A DNA stretch of 30,727 nucleotides from positions 1-30,727 of the IMG/VR virus record IMGVR_UViG_3300032173_000023. One strand, given 5' to 3'. The notes beneath the pieces are model-generated. The model made no database searches, was not told where the DNA came from, and worked only from the letters and a program-made list of their open reading frames with translations. The stretch's first letter is position 1. Every line of letters starts with the position of its first letter. This document shows, in pieces, positions 7,483 to 17,712 of this stretch. The position numbers and the translations under genes are program-made. Source of the DNA: a virus.

Positions 7483-10400
7483 ATGTCGCTAACTAGAGCA
7501 CAGTTATTGATGGGGAACGTCAGCCAGGGAACTGTAATCCCTGGTCAAGTTCAGGGAGTTAAGCAAGGTACCGGTGTAGTTATAGCCTCTGACGGTACTA
7601 TCTCCTTTAATTCTGAAACATCTGCGGGGGTTGTTAAAACTAATAATGTAGGTGCTTTCAATGGCTATATTTGGCCATCCTCCACTGTCCCAGGGAGTCA
7701 ACTAACTCTAGGTAGTGGCGGGAACTTGTCTTGGGTTGTCAGCCTCTTTGGATTCGGACTGGACTTGACTGGCACAAATATCAAAGTTTCTCTACCTATC
7801 GGAACGTTTACAGATCTTAGTTCACCTGTCCCCCCCATAGGCCCAGGTCTCAACCAGGCCATTGAAGGTAGCCTATATTGGAACAACGAAAGTGAACAGC
7901 TATTTATCTGTATAAATGACTCGTGGGTACCGGCTTCGAATGGCCCATTAGACCTAAATGAGGCGCTTCTTGCCGGAACTTATACATTTTATGTAAACCC
8001 TGAGATTGGGAGTGATATTTATGTCACGGGTATTTATAATCCGGATGTCACCCCCGTAGTCACCAACCAGATGGTTACTGCCGGTTACTCCCCTCAGAGG
8101 CCGTTCAAGACACTGCAGAGAGCTGCTCTTGAAGTCGCTCGCTTTCAAGGTGGCCCTCAGCCTGATGCCCTGTCCTATGACAGGTTCGTAATCAAATGCT
8201 CTACGGGAGAGCACATCATTGATAATGCCCCTGGTAATACCATTGTAACACCCTGGGAAAACGATGTTGTGCCAAGTGCCACCCAGTTAAGGGCAATGAA
8301 CAATAATGCATATGCCGGTATCATTCTACCAAGGGGTGTTTCTGTCATCGGTGAAGATTTAAGAAAAACTATAATTCGACCAACTTATGTTCCCGATAAG
8401 TCCGGGGATATCGAGGCAGACAGAGGCTCCATACTGCGTATCACTGGTGGTGGATTCTTCTTTAACTTCACTTTTAAGGATAAACTAGGATTATCTGCTA
8501 GCCATCACCTGTTAGACTGCTTCTCGTTTGTTTCTGACACGGACCTGGTAAATTACTACAGCAAAGTTCGGACCATCTTTGAACAAGATTTCCCCGACAT
8601 CCCGGTAAACCCCGGTGAAACAGAGATTGTTGCTCCGCAGCCACCTGGCACACCTACAGAAACCACCGATGGTGTCCTAGGGTCTTCCCCTTACATCTTT
8701 AACTGCTCTGTCAGGTCTGATTACGGTATTTGCGGCATAAACGCAGATGGTGAAGATGTTTCTGGATTTAAGTCCCTGGTCACTGCACAGTTTACAGGCG
8801 TCAGCTTGCAAAGAGACCTTTATTGCTGGCAGCAATACAACCAATCCACCAAAGTTTGGGAAAATACAATCTCTAGCTACAATGGCTATGTCACCTTGGA
8901 TCCTAACAGCCTTAGGATGGATCCCAATAGAAAGACCTACCACATTAGGGCTATTAACGGTGCGTTCATTCAAGAGGTTTCGGTTTTTGCTATTGGTCAA
9001 GGTCTTCACCACTGGGTTAAAAGTGGCGGAGAAATTTCAATTACTAACTCTAACTCTTCCTTCGGCGGTGCCGCTGCCTTAGCAGAAGGTTACAGAACAG
9101 AAGCGTTCCCCCAAGACTTGAGTTGGAACGTCGGTTCTATCAGTGTAGCCACCAACATGGTAGATCAGACTACTGTGGTCTCCACCGTGTCCTTAGGAGT
9201 CGTAGCTAATAGCGTAGCGAATAACTCTACAACAATTGTGTTAACTCAATCTTTAGTGGAGTCAGAGGTATACCCCGGAACCCCTGAAATTTTAGCGTCC
9301 AGAAGGTATTCATTTAAGCCTGGTAGCTATCTGTGGATTGAGAACTCAGCTGGCCCCGACTGGAGAGCCCCGCTAACTTCGGCTGCCTGGGATCCTGATT
9401 TCCCCGACATGATTACAATTACTGTCCCAATGGAAAATCAGGACGGGGGCACCCCTGGCCAAGATGACCTTACACCTGACCTTGCTGACAGCAGAATCTA
9501 TATCCGCAGGCTCTTAGACAACCGTACTCCCAGCCAAAGAAAGTACAGTCTAGAACTTACCAACACGGACATCAATGTTAGAACACCTCCAAGAGATTAT
9601 GTCATTCAAACTGCCGCAGGAGTGGGCGGCGGTGTAATACAGCAGATCTCAGATTCGTACATGACTATTGTCAATCAATCTGGGCCAGTCCCAGTCCGCT
9701 GTGCTGACCCTGTTGTAAAGAAGGGTCAGGTTGTGCTAGGAAGGTCCAACCCGTCAAGCGCTTGGGTTTCCGGGAGATACTATAGACCTGGGGACACTGT
9801 CAGGTATCTAAATAAGCACTACACCTGTGTTGTTCTAAATAGCGACTTGTTATTTGATCCAGACAGGTGGAGTGAATCTTATGTTCACATGAGTTCCGAA
9901 TATAATGCCTACGATTTCCTTTTAACCGTAGCCCCGGCAATTTACTTCGACAATGACACAGACGGTTTCCAACCAACAGAGTCTTGTGGATTCAACCTTG
10001 CAACTTGCTGGAATCTTGCGGACATCCGGGCTCAATATACCACAACTACAGACTATCGAGGTGCTTGGTATTTCTTAATTGGGATGGGCTTTACCAATAA
10101 CGAAGCATTCAACATTCTGAAGCCTCGGACAATCGCTACAAGGGAGTTAAATCCTGCAAGTAGCGTTGATATGCTCGGGTACGTACCTAATGGGGCAGCA
10201 AATAGTTTAGGCAATTGGCCGGTTGAGTTTAGGCGCCCCTCAGTTCTACGCATGTTTGGCCACGCTTGGGAGTGGGCCGGTTATTTGAACTATACGAAGG
10301 CGCTCCCTCGGTACCAAGGTGAACTATCAGCACAAAACCAGTTTAACTATTACTTTACCAATAGTTTGGGTGGTAGAGTTTATGCTACCGGATTTAACCA

Positions 10401-11631
10401 GGAAGGTTACTTTGTTACGGCTGCAGGATTGACTGACTTGGGGACCGGATCTACTATCAGCATTACTGACATTGGTAATCCTTTTGCAGGCGTGGACATT
10501 CCCACCTATTACCCTTACTTACAGGTAGATAACTTAGAGGTAACCACTACCCTTAACTTTACAGATTCCAACGTAACTGGTTCCCCCACCTTTGACTCAT
10601 CTTGGTACACAAACTTTAGGCAGGCATCCACTACAGAGCCAGGTATTATCCGTATAGCTACTAATGCTGAGGCAAAAGCTCTATTTTCTGCTACCACTGC
10701 CATTACCCCAGCTACACTGTCTTCTGCGCTTAGCTCCGCTATTAAGCAAATTGTAAACCTAAGGTTGAGTTTGTCTGCTAGCAGCTCAATTCCAAATACA
10801 GATCAGTTAAATTCAGCAAACATCTTCATTCACCCTTACGGTGGCAGTGAGATATCCCTGTATGACACTGCATCCCTGAGCTGGCAAGTTATCCCCTTTT
10901 CGGGGGTGCTAACCAGAAGCTTAGCTCCAGCTAGCTCGCCTCTCACTAACTATGATGTTTACATCTATAACGCTGGCTCAAGTATAGCACCCAACCTGCA
11001 ACTTTCTTATGTAGCGTGGAGTGGTCCCCAGACACCTCCAGCGCGACTCAGTCAAGATGGAATTTTAGTTCGTAGTGGGCTTCCAAACCAGCGTTTAGTG
11101 GCGGTAGTGAGAACTACCATAGCCGGAAGAAGCACCTACGACTTAGGGGGGCTGATCACGGGGCCTGATAGTATTGACTACCCTAAGTTATACTTGTCAA
11201 ATCTATACAACGTTTATGATGCTAGTGCGAGGTACTTCTTTGGAACTTCTTGGACGGCCCCCAATGGAACCGGCCTTGTCCCCCCTCCTACTAGTGTTTA
11301 TGCCGTCAACCCTAGAATAGAATGGGTTCAGGCGGCACCAACACTGGCGACTACTTACATGGACGTTTATAACAACTGGGGCGCGGCTGGGTCTACGACA
11401 GTGGTTGCTTATGTCGCAGCTGGTATAGACAGCATCACTTATACGGGACAATCCTCTCAAGGGGAAATGTCAGCTGATAATGCTACAGCAACTACTTATT
11501 GGGCTCAAAGTCTCGATGCAGGGTCCCATTCAATTTACTATCTGTTCGCTGCAATAGGCGGTGCGCCGGGGTCCCAGACAATAATAAACGAACACCCGTA
11601 CCACGGTATAATCACCACCTGTAAGGTTTGA
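7483..11631 (+). CDS. Giant beta-helix tail fibre/spike protein (paralogue 2 of 3)
   Basis: 1382 aa. I chose the ATG at 7483; the in-frame TTG at 7474 would add three residues. It shares with the upstream gene the SPQRPFKTLQRAALEVARF segment, GVSVIGEDLRKT followed by RPTYVP (about 285), SDYGICGINADGEDVSGFKS (about 412), GGEISITNSNSSFGG (about 515) and GHAWEWAGYLNYTKALPRYQ (about 925). The C-terminal region from about 1094 (RLSLSASSSIP, then ISLYDTASLSWQ, NYDVYIYN, QDGILVRSG) resembles a receptor-binding domain found at the ends of many phage fibres. The N-terminus differs from its neighbours, which may mean a different attachment point or a partner fibre. A strong intrinsic terminator follows the stop. 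Role inferred: host recognition. Confidence 0.8.
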   Translation: MSLTRAQLLMGNVSQGTVIPGQVQGVKQGTGVVIASDGTISFNSETSAGVVKTNNVGAFNGYIWPSSTVPGSQLTLGSGGNLSWVVSLFGFGLDLTGTNIKVSLPIGTFTDLSSPVPPIGPGLNQAIEGSLYWNNESEQLFICINDSWVPASNGPLDLNEALLAGTYTFYVNPEIGSDIYVTGIYNPDVTPVVTNQMVTAGYSPQRPFKTLQRAALEVARFQGGPQPDALSYDRFVIKCSTGEHIIDNAPGNTIVTPWENDVVPSATQLRAMNNNAYAGIILPRGVSVIGEDLRKTIIRPTYVPDKSGDIEADRGSILRITGGGFFFNFTFKDKLGLSASHHLLDCFSFVSDTDLVNYYSKVRTIFEQDFPDIPVNPGETEIVAPQPPGTPTETTDGVLGSSPYIFNCSVRSDYGICGINADGEDVSGFKSLVTAQFTGVSLQRDLYCWQQYNQSTKVWENTISSYNGYVTLDPNSLRMDPNRKTYHIRAINGAFIQEVSVFAIGQGLHHWVKSGGEISITNSNSSFGGAAALAEGYRTEAFPQDLSWNVGSISVATNMVDQTTVVSTVSLGVVANSVANNSTTIVLTQSLVESEVYPGTPEILASRRYSFKPGSYLWIENSAGPDWRAPLTSAAWDPDFPDMITITVPMENQDGGTPGQDDLTPDLADSRIYIRRLLDNRTPSQRKYSLELTNTDINVRTPPRDYVIQTAAGVGGGVIQQISDSYMTIVNQSGPVPVRCADPVVKKGQVVLGRSNPSSAWVSGRYYRPGDTVRYLNKHYTCVVLNSDLLFDPDRWSESYVHMSSEYNAYDFLLTVAPAIYFDNDTDGFQPTESCGFNLATCWNLADIRAQYTTTTDYRGAWYFLIGMGFTNNEAFNILKPRTIATRELNPASSVDMLGYVPNGAANSLGNWPVEFRRPSVLRMFGHAWEWAGYLNYTKALPRYQGELSAQNQFNYYFTNSLGGRVYATGFNQEGYFVTAAGLTDLGTGSTISITDIGNPFAGVDIPTYYPYLQVDNLEVTTTLNFTDSNVTGSPTFDSSWYTNFRQASTTEPGIIRIATNAEAKALFSATTAITPATLSSALSSAIKQIVNLRLSLSASSSIPNTDQLNSANIFIHPYGGSEISLYDTASLSWQVIPFSGVLTRSLAPASSPLTNYDVYIYNAGSSIAPNLQLSYVAWSGPQTPPARLSQDGILVRSGLPNQRLVAVVRTTIAGRSTYDLGGLITGPDSIDYPKLYLSNLYNVYDASARYFFGTSWTAPNGTGLVPPPTSVYAVNPRIEWVQAAPTLATTYMDVYNNWGAAGSTTVVAYVAAGIDSITYTGQSSQGEMSADNATATTYWAQSLDAGSHSIYYLFAAIGGAPGSQTIINEHPYHGIITTCKV

Positions 11632-11648
11632 ACCTACCTTGCGTTTAA

Positions 11649-11678
11649 GAGCCGATCCACTCAGGGTCGGTTCTTTTT
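11649..11678 (+). terminator. Rho-independent terminator
   Basis: A ten-pair stem, GAGCCGATCC (11649-11658) with GGGTCGGTTC (11664-11673), includes two G-U pairs. The loop is ACTCA and five T follow immediately. It lies 18 nt after the stop of the 1382-aa fibre gene, and a new GGGTAAAA box follows. This is the best-formed terminator in the window. Confidence 0.85.
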
Positions 11679-11695
11679 ATGTTGGCAATGGGGGG

Positions 11696-11703
11696 GGGTA
11701 AAA
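11696..11703 (+). promoter_or_regulatory. GGGTAAAA box, distal copy
   Basis: Exact GGGTAAAA at the end of a run of nine G, 125 nt before the ATG at 11821 and 75 nt upstream of a second copy. It is much further from a start codon than the others and lacks the downstream AGC, so it may be a secondary or inactive copy. Confidence 0.35.
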
Positions 11704-11770
11704 CTCAATAACTCCGGCGTTTGCAGTTCAGGAACCCCGTAACTGTGCCCCCACACCAGAGTGCAAGTTA

Positions 11771-11778
11771 GGGTAAAA
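11771..11778 (+). promoter_or_regulatory. GGGTAAAA box (putative late promoter)
   Basis: Exact GGGTAAAA 50 nt before the ATG at 11821, with AGC after exactly 11 nt. It follows the terminator at 11649, consistent with a new transcription unit. Confidence 0.6.
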
Positions 11779-11820
11779 CTATGCGTAGCAGCACCCTTAG
11801 AAATCTAGTCAGAATAAACA

Positions 11821-13593
11821 ATGGCCAATTTGACCCCAATACAACTACTGCGCACAGGAGTAGCTAACCGTAGGCCAGACCCTGCGACTTTGCTGCCCGG
11901 TCAACCAGCAGTAAACCGCAATGAGCTTGACCCTGGACTATTCTTTTCAGACACGTTAGGAGATCTGTTCAAGGTGGGACCTTGCTCAGTAGGTACCGAA
12001 GCCCCCAACGTAACCCCTGGCGGTAGTGCTGGTAATGCTACTGGTGAGCAGTGGCTAAACACTTCAAACCCTAATTCCCCTGGACTCCTAGTATTTGACG
12101 GGAACCGTTGGAGAGGAGTTACTGCCATCTCTAACACTCTGTGGGTAGACATAAACGGCAGCGACGATAACGACGGCCTTAGCCCTCAAGCCCCAATGAG
12201 GACTATTAAACACGCTCTTGATAATGCTGAGGAAGGGACCCGGATTCAGGTCTCTCCAGGAAACTTTGAAGAGAGCAACCCACTGGTATTCCCCCACCCA
12301 TTCATCTCAATAGTTGGTGCGGACCTCCGTACCTCTTCCATCACTTTGGAGAATGACGACGACCTGTTCCATGTAGTTAACGGGTGCTATGTTCAAAACT
12401 TCTCCTTTTTCGGCTCTGTAACAAAAACCCTCGATCCGTCAGTCTCCCCGACAGAGTCGATCTGTTCTGCTGAATTTATTCAGACAAAGGGTATAATGTC
12501 GTTCAAACCTACGGGGTCGGGCATTATTTCTCACAGCCCCTATGTTCAAAACTGCACCAACTTTGTCAATAACAGCATCGGCCTAAATGTAAACGGAAGT
12601 AATGCTGGCGGCCTGAAGAGCATGGTTCTAGATAGCTTTACTCAGTACAATCCTGATGGGGTTGGGGTAAAGGTTTACAACCGTGGTTATTCCCAGGTTG
12701 TCAGTATGTTTACGATTTGTGCCGACAAGTCTGTCTTAGCAGAGACTGGGGGCACGGTCAGCGTTACGAACAGTAACTCAGACTTCGGCAACTACGGGAT
12801 GTATGCCGATGGTACTGGCCCACTGGAACAATCAGGAAAGCTGGTAGCCTCTACGGCAAATAACAGCGAATTTAGCCTTGAAGATTTAACAAGTGACCAA
12901 TACCCTTACGTGGGTCAAGTGGTCACTGTTGGGGACCTGTACTACAATGTCGGAACTATTACAGTTACTGACCAAGGCAACGGTTATACGAGTCCCCCAA
13001 CTGTAACGATATCAATTGGCACTGGGCCTAATGCTATTGCTGCGCAGGGCATCGCTGTAATTAGAAACGGGATACTTGATAGAATTGATATTGCTTCTCC
13101 AGGACAGAACTACAGGGCTAGTGATCCTATCTCAGTAACTATTACCGGTGGGGGTGGGATTGGGGCTGCAGCATCTGCATCTAAGTACCCTATCTACTAC
13201 ACTGTAGGAGGTGTGACAGAACCTTTTACCGGCCTCAATGGAACGGTATCAATTACAATTCAGGAAAATCTTCCCTACACTCCTTCCCCAGGAGACAACG
13301 TTAATTTCTGGCGCGTTAGCCGAATCATTGCCAACTCTCATTGCATGGAGTATGTCGGCAGTGGTGTAGATATTGGCCTTGCCATCCCCTTTAGCGGCGG
13401 AACTGCCATTCAAGCTAACGAAGTAGTTGAAGTAAATGGAGGTCGAGTTGCTATCACAAGCACTGACCAATTAGGAGACTTCCGTGTTGGTGAAGACTTG
13501 GTGATTAACCAAAATACTGGGACAATTTCCGGTCAAGCGTTCAGAAAGTCTATACTAGCTACCGTAATCCCTTACATCCTCGCCCTATCATAA
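11821..13593 (+). CDS. Beta-helix fibre/spike protein (paralogue 3 of 3)
   Basis: 590 aa, the smallest of the three related fibres. The N-terminus holds LLPGQPAVNRNELDPGLFFS then KVGP, matching the 1573-aa protein, followed by TGEQWLNTSN. The pectate-lyase-like opening WVDINGSDDNDGLSPQAPM leads into RTIKHALD. SIVGADLRTSSI (about 162), NCTNF...NVNGSNAGGLKSM and GGTVSVTNSNSDFG (about 310) match the beta-helix core of the others. Unique to it are two GYTSPPTVTISIG / NYRASDPISVTITGG units (about 385-445), a short beta-rich repeat seen in other phage and bacterial proteins. It ends 1 nt before the next ATG, so it is probably cotranscribed with the small protein and collagen fibre that follow. Probable structural fibre; enzyme activity not shown. 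Confidence 0.8.
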   Translation: MANLTPIQLLRTGVANRRPDPATLLPGQPAVNRNELDPGLFFSDTLGDLFKVGPCSVGTEAPNVTPGGSAGNATGEQWLNTSNPNSPGLLVFDGNRWRGVTAISNTLWVDINGSDDNDGLSPQAPMRTIKHALDNAEEGTRIQVSPGNFEESNPLVFPHPFISIVGADLRTSSITLENDDDLFHVVNGCYVQNFSFFGSVTKTLDPSVSPTESICSAEFIQTKGIMSFKPTGSGIISHSPYVQNCTNFVNNSIGLNVNGSNAGGLKSMVLDSFTQYNPDGVGVKVYNRGYSQVVSMFTICADKSVLAETGGTVSVTNSNSDFGNYGMYADGTGPLEQSGKLVASTANNSEFSLEDLTSDQYPYVGQVVTVGDLYYNVGTITVTDQGNGYTSPPTVTISIGTGPNAIAAQGIAVIRNGILDRIDIASPGQNYRASDPISVTITGGGGIGAAASASKYPIYYTVGGVTEPFTGLNGTVSITIQENLPYTPSPGDNVNFWRVSRIIANSHCMEYVGSGVDIGLAIPFSGGTAIQANEVVEVNGGRVAITSTDQLGDFRVGEDLVINQNTGTISGQAFRKSILATVIPYILALS

Positions 13594-13594
13594 A

Positions 13595-13927
13595 ATGGCT
13601 CTCCCTTTAACAAGCTTTAAGACTATTATCCTCGATGTCCCCTCTGCGCTTACGAGCGTTTACACCGCACCGATAGGTTACACCACCATCGTCTTGACGG
13701 CACAAGCGGTTAATACCGACCCCGACGCTCAAACCTTTTCAATGAAATTTGATAGGGGTGCTACCTCTCATTTCGTGGTTTATGAGTACCCAATCCCATC
13801 TTCGGAAGTTTTAATTGCTTCAGGGGGAACGGCTGGAAAACTTGTTCTCCAGACAGGGGACAGTTTATCAATTTCCGGCTCAACACCCATCAAATTTACT
13901 TTAAGTGTCCTTGAAACTTTAATATAA
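13595..13927 (+). CDS. Small beta-rich virion-associated protein
   Basis: 110 aa. The ATG at 13595 follows the stop of the 590-aa fibre after one base, and the stop lies 3 nt before the next ATG, so it sits tightly inside a fibre operon. The sequence alternates hydrophobic and polar residues with many Thr, Ser and Val and few charges, as in a beta-sandwich. The pattern TSVYTAPIGYTTIVLTAQAVN and the ending TPIKFTLSVLETL resemble small phage proteins that decorate or join tail fibres. I cannot name a family with confidence. A fibre cap, adaptor or trimerisation partner is possible by context. Confidence 0.7.
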   Translation: MALPLTSFKTIILDVPSALTSVYTAPIGYTTIVLTAQAVNTDPDAQTFSMKFDRGATSHFVVYEYPIPSSEVLIASGGTAGKLVLQTGDSLSISGSTPIKFTLSVLETLI

Positions 13928-13930
13928 GTC

Positions 13931-15286
<1,356 letters not shown>

Positions 15287-15309
15287 ACAAATTTACAAAC
15301 TACCCCCCC

Positions 15310-15325
15310 TACCCCGAGGGTAAAA
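15310..15325 (+). promoter_or_regulatory. GGGTAAAA box within a small hairpin
   Basis: The box at 15318-15325 lies 49 nt before the ATG at 15367, with AGC after exactly 11 nt. TACCC-CGA-GGGTA (15310-15322) forms a small palindrome over the box. The surrounding leader is very similar to those at 18060 and 18600. Confidence 0.6.
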
Positions 15326-15366
15326 TAAGGGGAAGTAGCGTGACCTTAAACTAACTATTTACTGAT

Positions 15367-16263
15367 ATGTCCTTAAGTACAGTTGAACTCTTAGACGCTA
15401 CAGGAGTTACTCCGGGTAGCTACGTCAACCCGAACCTTACAGTAACAACTGATGGTCGAATCACAAGTATTGTCTCAGACCCGACCCCTGGGCCAACGGG
15501 GCCACAGGGGTTGGGTGGACTTCAAGCCCTTGATGACATTAGCGCATCGTTTAACGGGGTTACCACAACTTTCCTTCTGACTTATTTCAGCGGAGCCAAT
15601 CTTCCACCCACTGTGGTTGAAGATGATCTGGTTATATTTGTCGGCGGTGCGGTTCAGTCCGCCGCAGCATTTTCCTGGAACTCAGCAACTAGCCAAATTA
15701 CTTTCTCGGAAGCTCCGCTTTCCGGGGACTACTTTGTTGGTTTCGTGGCAAACACGGGTGCAGGGGGACCTGGGCCAGCAGGGCCAGTAGGGCCAGCAGG
15801 ACCGACAGGGCCAACGGGGACTGTCATTTGGTGGTCTACCTCTACCGCGCCTGTAGGTTTCCTTACTTGTAACGGGGCGGCTGTTTCAAGAGCCACATAC
15901 AGCGACTTGTTCGATGTTATTGGAAGCACTTTTGGAAACGGTGACGGAAGCACAACGTTCAACCTCCCTGACCTCCGTGCCGAATTCATTCGCGGCTGGG
16001 ATAATGGTCGAGGAGTTGATCCGGGTCGAGTTTTTGGTAGTGCGCAGGCGGATGCGTTTGAGAGTCATACTCACGCATCAGCCGGTTCTGGGTCAGGGTC
16101 GAACGGATTTTGGCAAGATTGGCCTAGTGGTCCCGGTAGTTCTCAAGTGGAAAGCTCCACTAGCTCGGGAATTTGGTTAAACAGTTCACCTACTACAGCT
16201 TCTGCAGGAGGAACGGAGACCCGTCCTCGCAACGTTGCACTTCTCCCTTGCATTAAATTCTAA
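15367..16263 (+). CDS. Tail fibre with short collagen stretch and tail-collar domain
   Basis: 298 aa. The N-terminal 40 residues (VELLDATGV, NPNLTVTTDGRITSIVSDPT) are shared with the 148-aa protein at 18109. Residues about 50-137 hold the same globular module as the larger collagen fibre (DDISASFNGVTTTF, VIFVGGAVQ, WNSATSQITF). Six Gly-X-Y triplets follow (GGPGPAGPVGPAGPTGPTG). The C-terminal part from about 152 is a tail-collar domain: STSTAPVGFLTCNGAAVSR, FGNGDGSTTFNLPDLRAEF, then ETRPRNVALLPCIKF. This tip is a different collar subtype from the one at 13931. It probably binds the receptor or is an alternative tip. The next gene, a predicted fibre-assembly chaperone, begins 6 nt later. Confidence 0.85.
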   Translation: MSLSTVELLDATGVTPGSYVNPNLTVTTDGRITSIVSDPTPGPTGPQGLGGLQALDDISASFNGVTTTFLLTYFSGANLPPTVVEDDLVIFVGGAVQSAAAFSWNSATSQITFSEAPLSGDYFVGFVANTGAGGPGPAGPVGPAGPTGPTGTVIWWSTSTAPVGFLTCNGAAVSRATYSDLFDVIGSTFGNGDGSTTFNLPDLRAEFIRGWDNGRGVDPGRVFGSAQADAFESHTHASAGSGSGSNGFWQDWPSGPGSSQVESSTSSGIWLNSSPTTASAGGTETRPRNVALLPCIKF

Positions 16264-16268
16264 GAACG

Positions 16269-16712
16269 ATGAAAATCTATCACTACCACCCCCTCTACAA
16301 ACACCTTCTAGGAGAAGGAGTTGCTGATCCTTCGCCCATAGGTCCTCCAGACGTCTGGTTAATCCCTGCCCACGCGACTGAAGTAGAACCTCCAAATTTT
16401 TCTTCTGGCCGTATCCCTGTTTTTCAGGAAGACTCGTGGAAAGTAATCAAAGACAGAAGAGGGATCTATTACAACACGTTAAACCCAACCCAAACCGTTG
16501 AGAACTTCAACCCCTTGGAGGCTCCGGACGGTTTCACAAAAGAAATTCCCCCCGAAGTTCCACCTGGAAAAGAGTTGGTATGGGAGGGAGACTGGGTTAT
16601 TAAAGACGTGGAGGTTAAGCCTCTTCTTGAAGTTACACTCACTCCCTACGAAAAACTTGAAAAACTCGGCCTTACGTCCGACGATCTGAAGGAAATTCTC
16701 GGTCTTTCTTAA
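16269..16712 (+). CDS. Predicted tail fibre assembly chaperone
   Basis: 147 aa. The N-terminus follows the layout of caudoviral tail-fibre assembly proteins: YHYHPLYKHLLGEGVADPSP, VWLIPAHATEVEPP, PVFQEDSWKVIKDRRG. These are the recurrent 'gets its name from the fibre, gives W-LIP-ATE-PP' segments of the family. The tail end is short and charged, ending LTSDDLKEILGLS. Such chaperones help fibres fold and trimerise and usually sit directly after the fibre gene they serve. Here the gap to the collar fibre is only 6 nt, so that fibre is the likely client. Expected to act in the cytoplasm and not to be part of the virion. Family call is by motif recognition only. Confidence 0.75.
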   Translation: MKIYHYHPLYKHLLGEGVADPSPIGPPDVWLIPAHATEVEPPNFSSGRIPVFQEDSWKVIKDRRGIYYNTLNPTQTVENFNPLEAPDGFTKEIPPEVPPGKELVWEGDWVIKDVEVKPLLEVTLTPYEKLEKLGLTSDDLKEILGLS

Positions 16713-16737
16713 CTTAACACACACACAAACAAATTGC

Positions 16738-17352
16738 ATGAAAAACCCACTTATCCAAATTGTACCAACCTTAAGCAAAGAGGAACTGCGCTCAGTCAAT
16801 CTCTTTTGCGAAAGCAACAGTCAAAAGAAAACAAAATGTACCGTTTTCTCAGGTAATAGTTACAAAGAGGACACCTCAGTTCGTTCTAGTGAAGGCTTTA
16901 CTTTAACTGAGGGTAACTCTGTCACTGACCTGATCGGGAACTCAATTAACAAAGCGTTGCTTGAGTACCGGGACCGTCTCCAGGCGGTCCACCCTTCCTT
17001 GACCCATTACACACTTGCGCCAGGGGCAGTGGGAACGATGTCTCATCGTGAAGGTATTCAGATTCTGGAATACACCCCTGGGCAACAGTATAAATTTCAC
17101 TACGATCAAAACTGGGACCGCAACAGTAACGAATTCTATCGAACCATCTCCGTAGTTCTATACCTTACGTCGGACTTTGAGGGTGGCGGGACTGAGTTCG
17201 CTGACGCAGTGTATAAACCTCAACCGGGCGAAGCTCTAATCTTCCCCTCTAGCTGGTGCTTCCCCCATTCAGGGCAGACGGTCACCTCGGGGTTAAAACG
17301 TGTCGCAGTAACTTGGTACTACGTGTACCCGGCAATGCAGACCAATGGGTAA
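16738..17352 (+). CDS. 2OG-Fe(II) oxygenase, prolyl 4-hydroxylase-like
   Basis: 204 aa, about the size of a single P4H catalytic domain. The double-stranded beta-helix signature is complete: His121 and Asp123 in KFHYDQN, distal His177 in FPHSGQ, and the 2-oxoglutarate-binding Lys187 in GLKRVAVTWY. RTISVVLYLTSDFEGGGTEF and PGEALIFP match the usual intervening strands. It should couple oxidation of 2-oxoglutarate to hydroxylation of a substrate, with prolyl residues in proteins the closest family precedent. Such genes are frequent in cyanophages but usually have no known substrate. Here it lies directly downstream of collagen-like fibres rich in Pro, an obvious candidate substrate by analogy with collagen hydroxylation. 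The leader just before the ATG has a CA-repeat run and no clear Shine-Dalgarno. Confidence 0.88.
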   Translation: MKNPLIQIVPTLSKEELRSVNLFCESNSQKKTKCTVFSGNSYKEDTSVRSSEGFTLTEGNSVTDLIGNSINKALLEYRDRLQAVHPSLTHYTLAPGAVGTMSHREGIQILEYTPGQQYKFHYDQNWDRNSNEFYRTISVVLYLTSDFEGGGTEFADAVYKPQPGEALIFPSSWCFPHSGQTVTSGLKRVAVTWYYVYPAMQTNG

Positions 17353-17354
17353 AA
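17347..17354 (+). promoter_or_regulatory. GGGTAAAA box overlapping a stop codon
   Basis: Exact GGGTAAAA 42 nt before the ATG at 17389. The stop codon TAA of the oxygenase gene is read from inside the box (GGG-TAA-AA). A CA-repeat run follows, and AGC is absent at the 11-nt spacing. Confidence 0.5.
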
Positions 17355-17388
17355 GTTTTGCACACACACACTTTAGAAACTCAAAACA

Positions 17389-17706
17389 ATGACGTATTCA
17401 TGCTCTCAACCTTATATCGCTAGCGAAACCCAAGCGGGAGTCTCTTTAATTTGGGACCATCCCACTTTCGGCCCCATTCCCTTTTATGCAGTCCCAACCG
17501 ATGTTGAACCACATGGCGTCGAAATCTACGACCTAGCTATGGAAGGAGAGTTCGGCCCGGTAGTTTCATACGCTGACTCCCACTGGTATTCTACCGTAGA
17601 CGGGAATGTGTGGCAAGGGAACACCTATGGACTCGGGAATCAGATGATTTCCCCAACTGGGGAACAACCCCCGAACTCCACGCAAACACCACCACCACAA
17701 TCTTGA
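17389..17706 (+). CDS. Hypothetical fibre-region protein
   Basis: 105 aa. The ATG at 17389 lies 36 nt after the oxygenase stop and behind a GGGTAAAA box. The core SLIWDHPTFGPIPFYAVPTD, then EPHGVEIYDLAMEGEFGPV, is rich in aromatic residues and Pro, with a polar Pro/Thr/Gln tail (about 90-105). No catalytic motif, signal peptide or membrane segment is seen. It ends 6 nt before the next small gene, a predicted tail-assembly chaperone, so the two are likely cotranscribed. I do not recognise it. A role in fibre assembly or as a small virion protein would fit the place but is inference. Confidence 0.7.
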   Translation: MTYSCSQPYIASETQAGVSLIWDHPTFGPIPFYAVPTDVEPHGVEIYDLAMEGEFGPVVSYADSHWYSTVDGNVWQGNTYGLGNQMISPTGEQPPNSTQTPPPQS

Positions 17707-17712
17707 TTCAAA

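Noticed and set aside
8747-9082. A 111-codon + strand frame within the second giant fibre gene
   Set aside because: It is out of phase with the 1382-aa protein, which has clear paralogous motifs throughout this stretch, and has no leader signals of its own.
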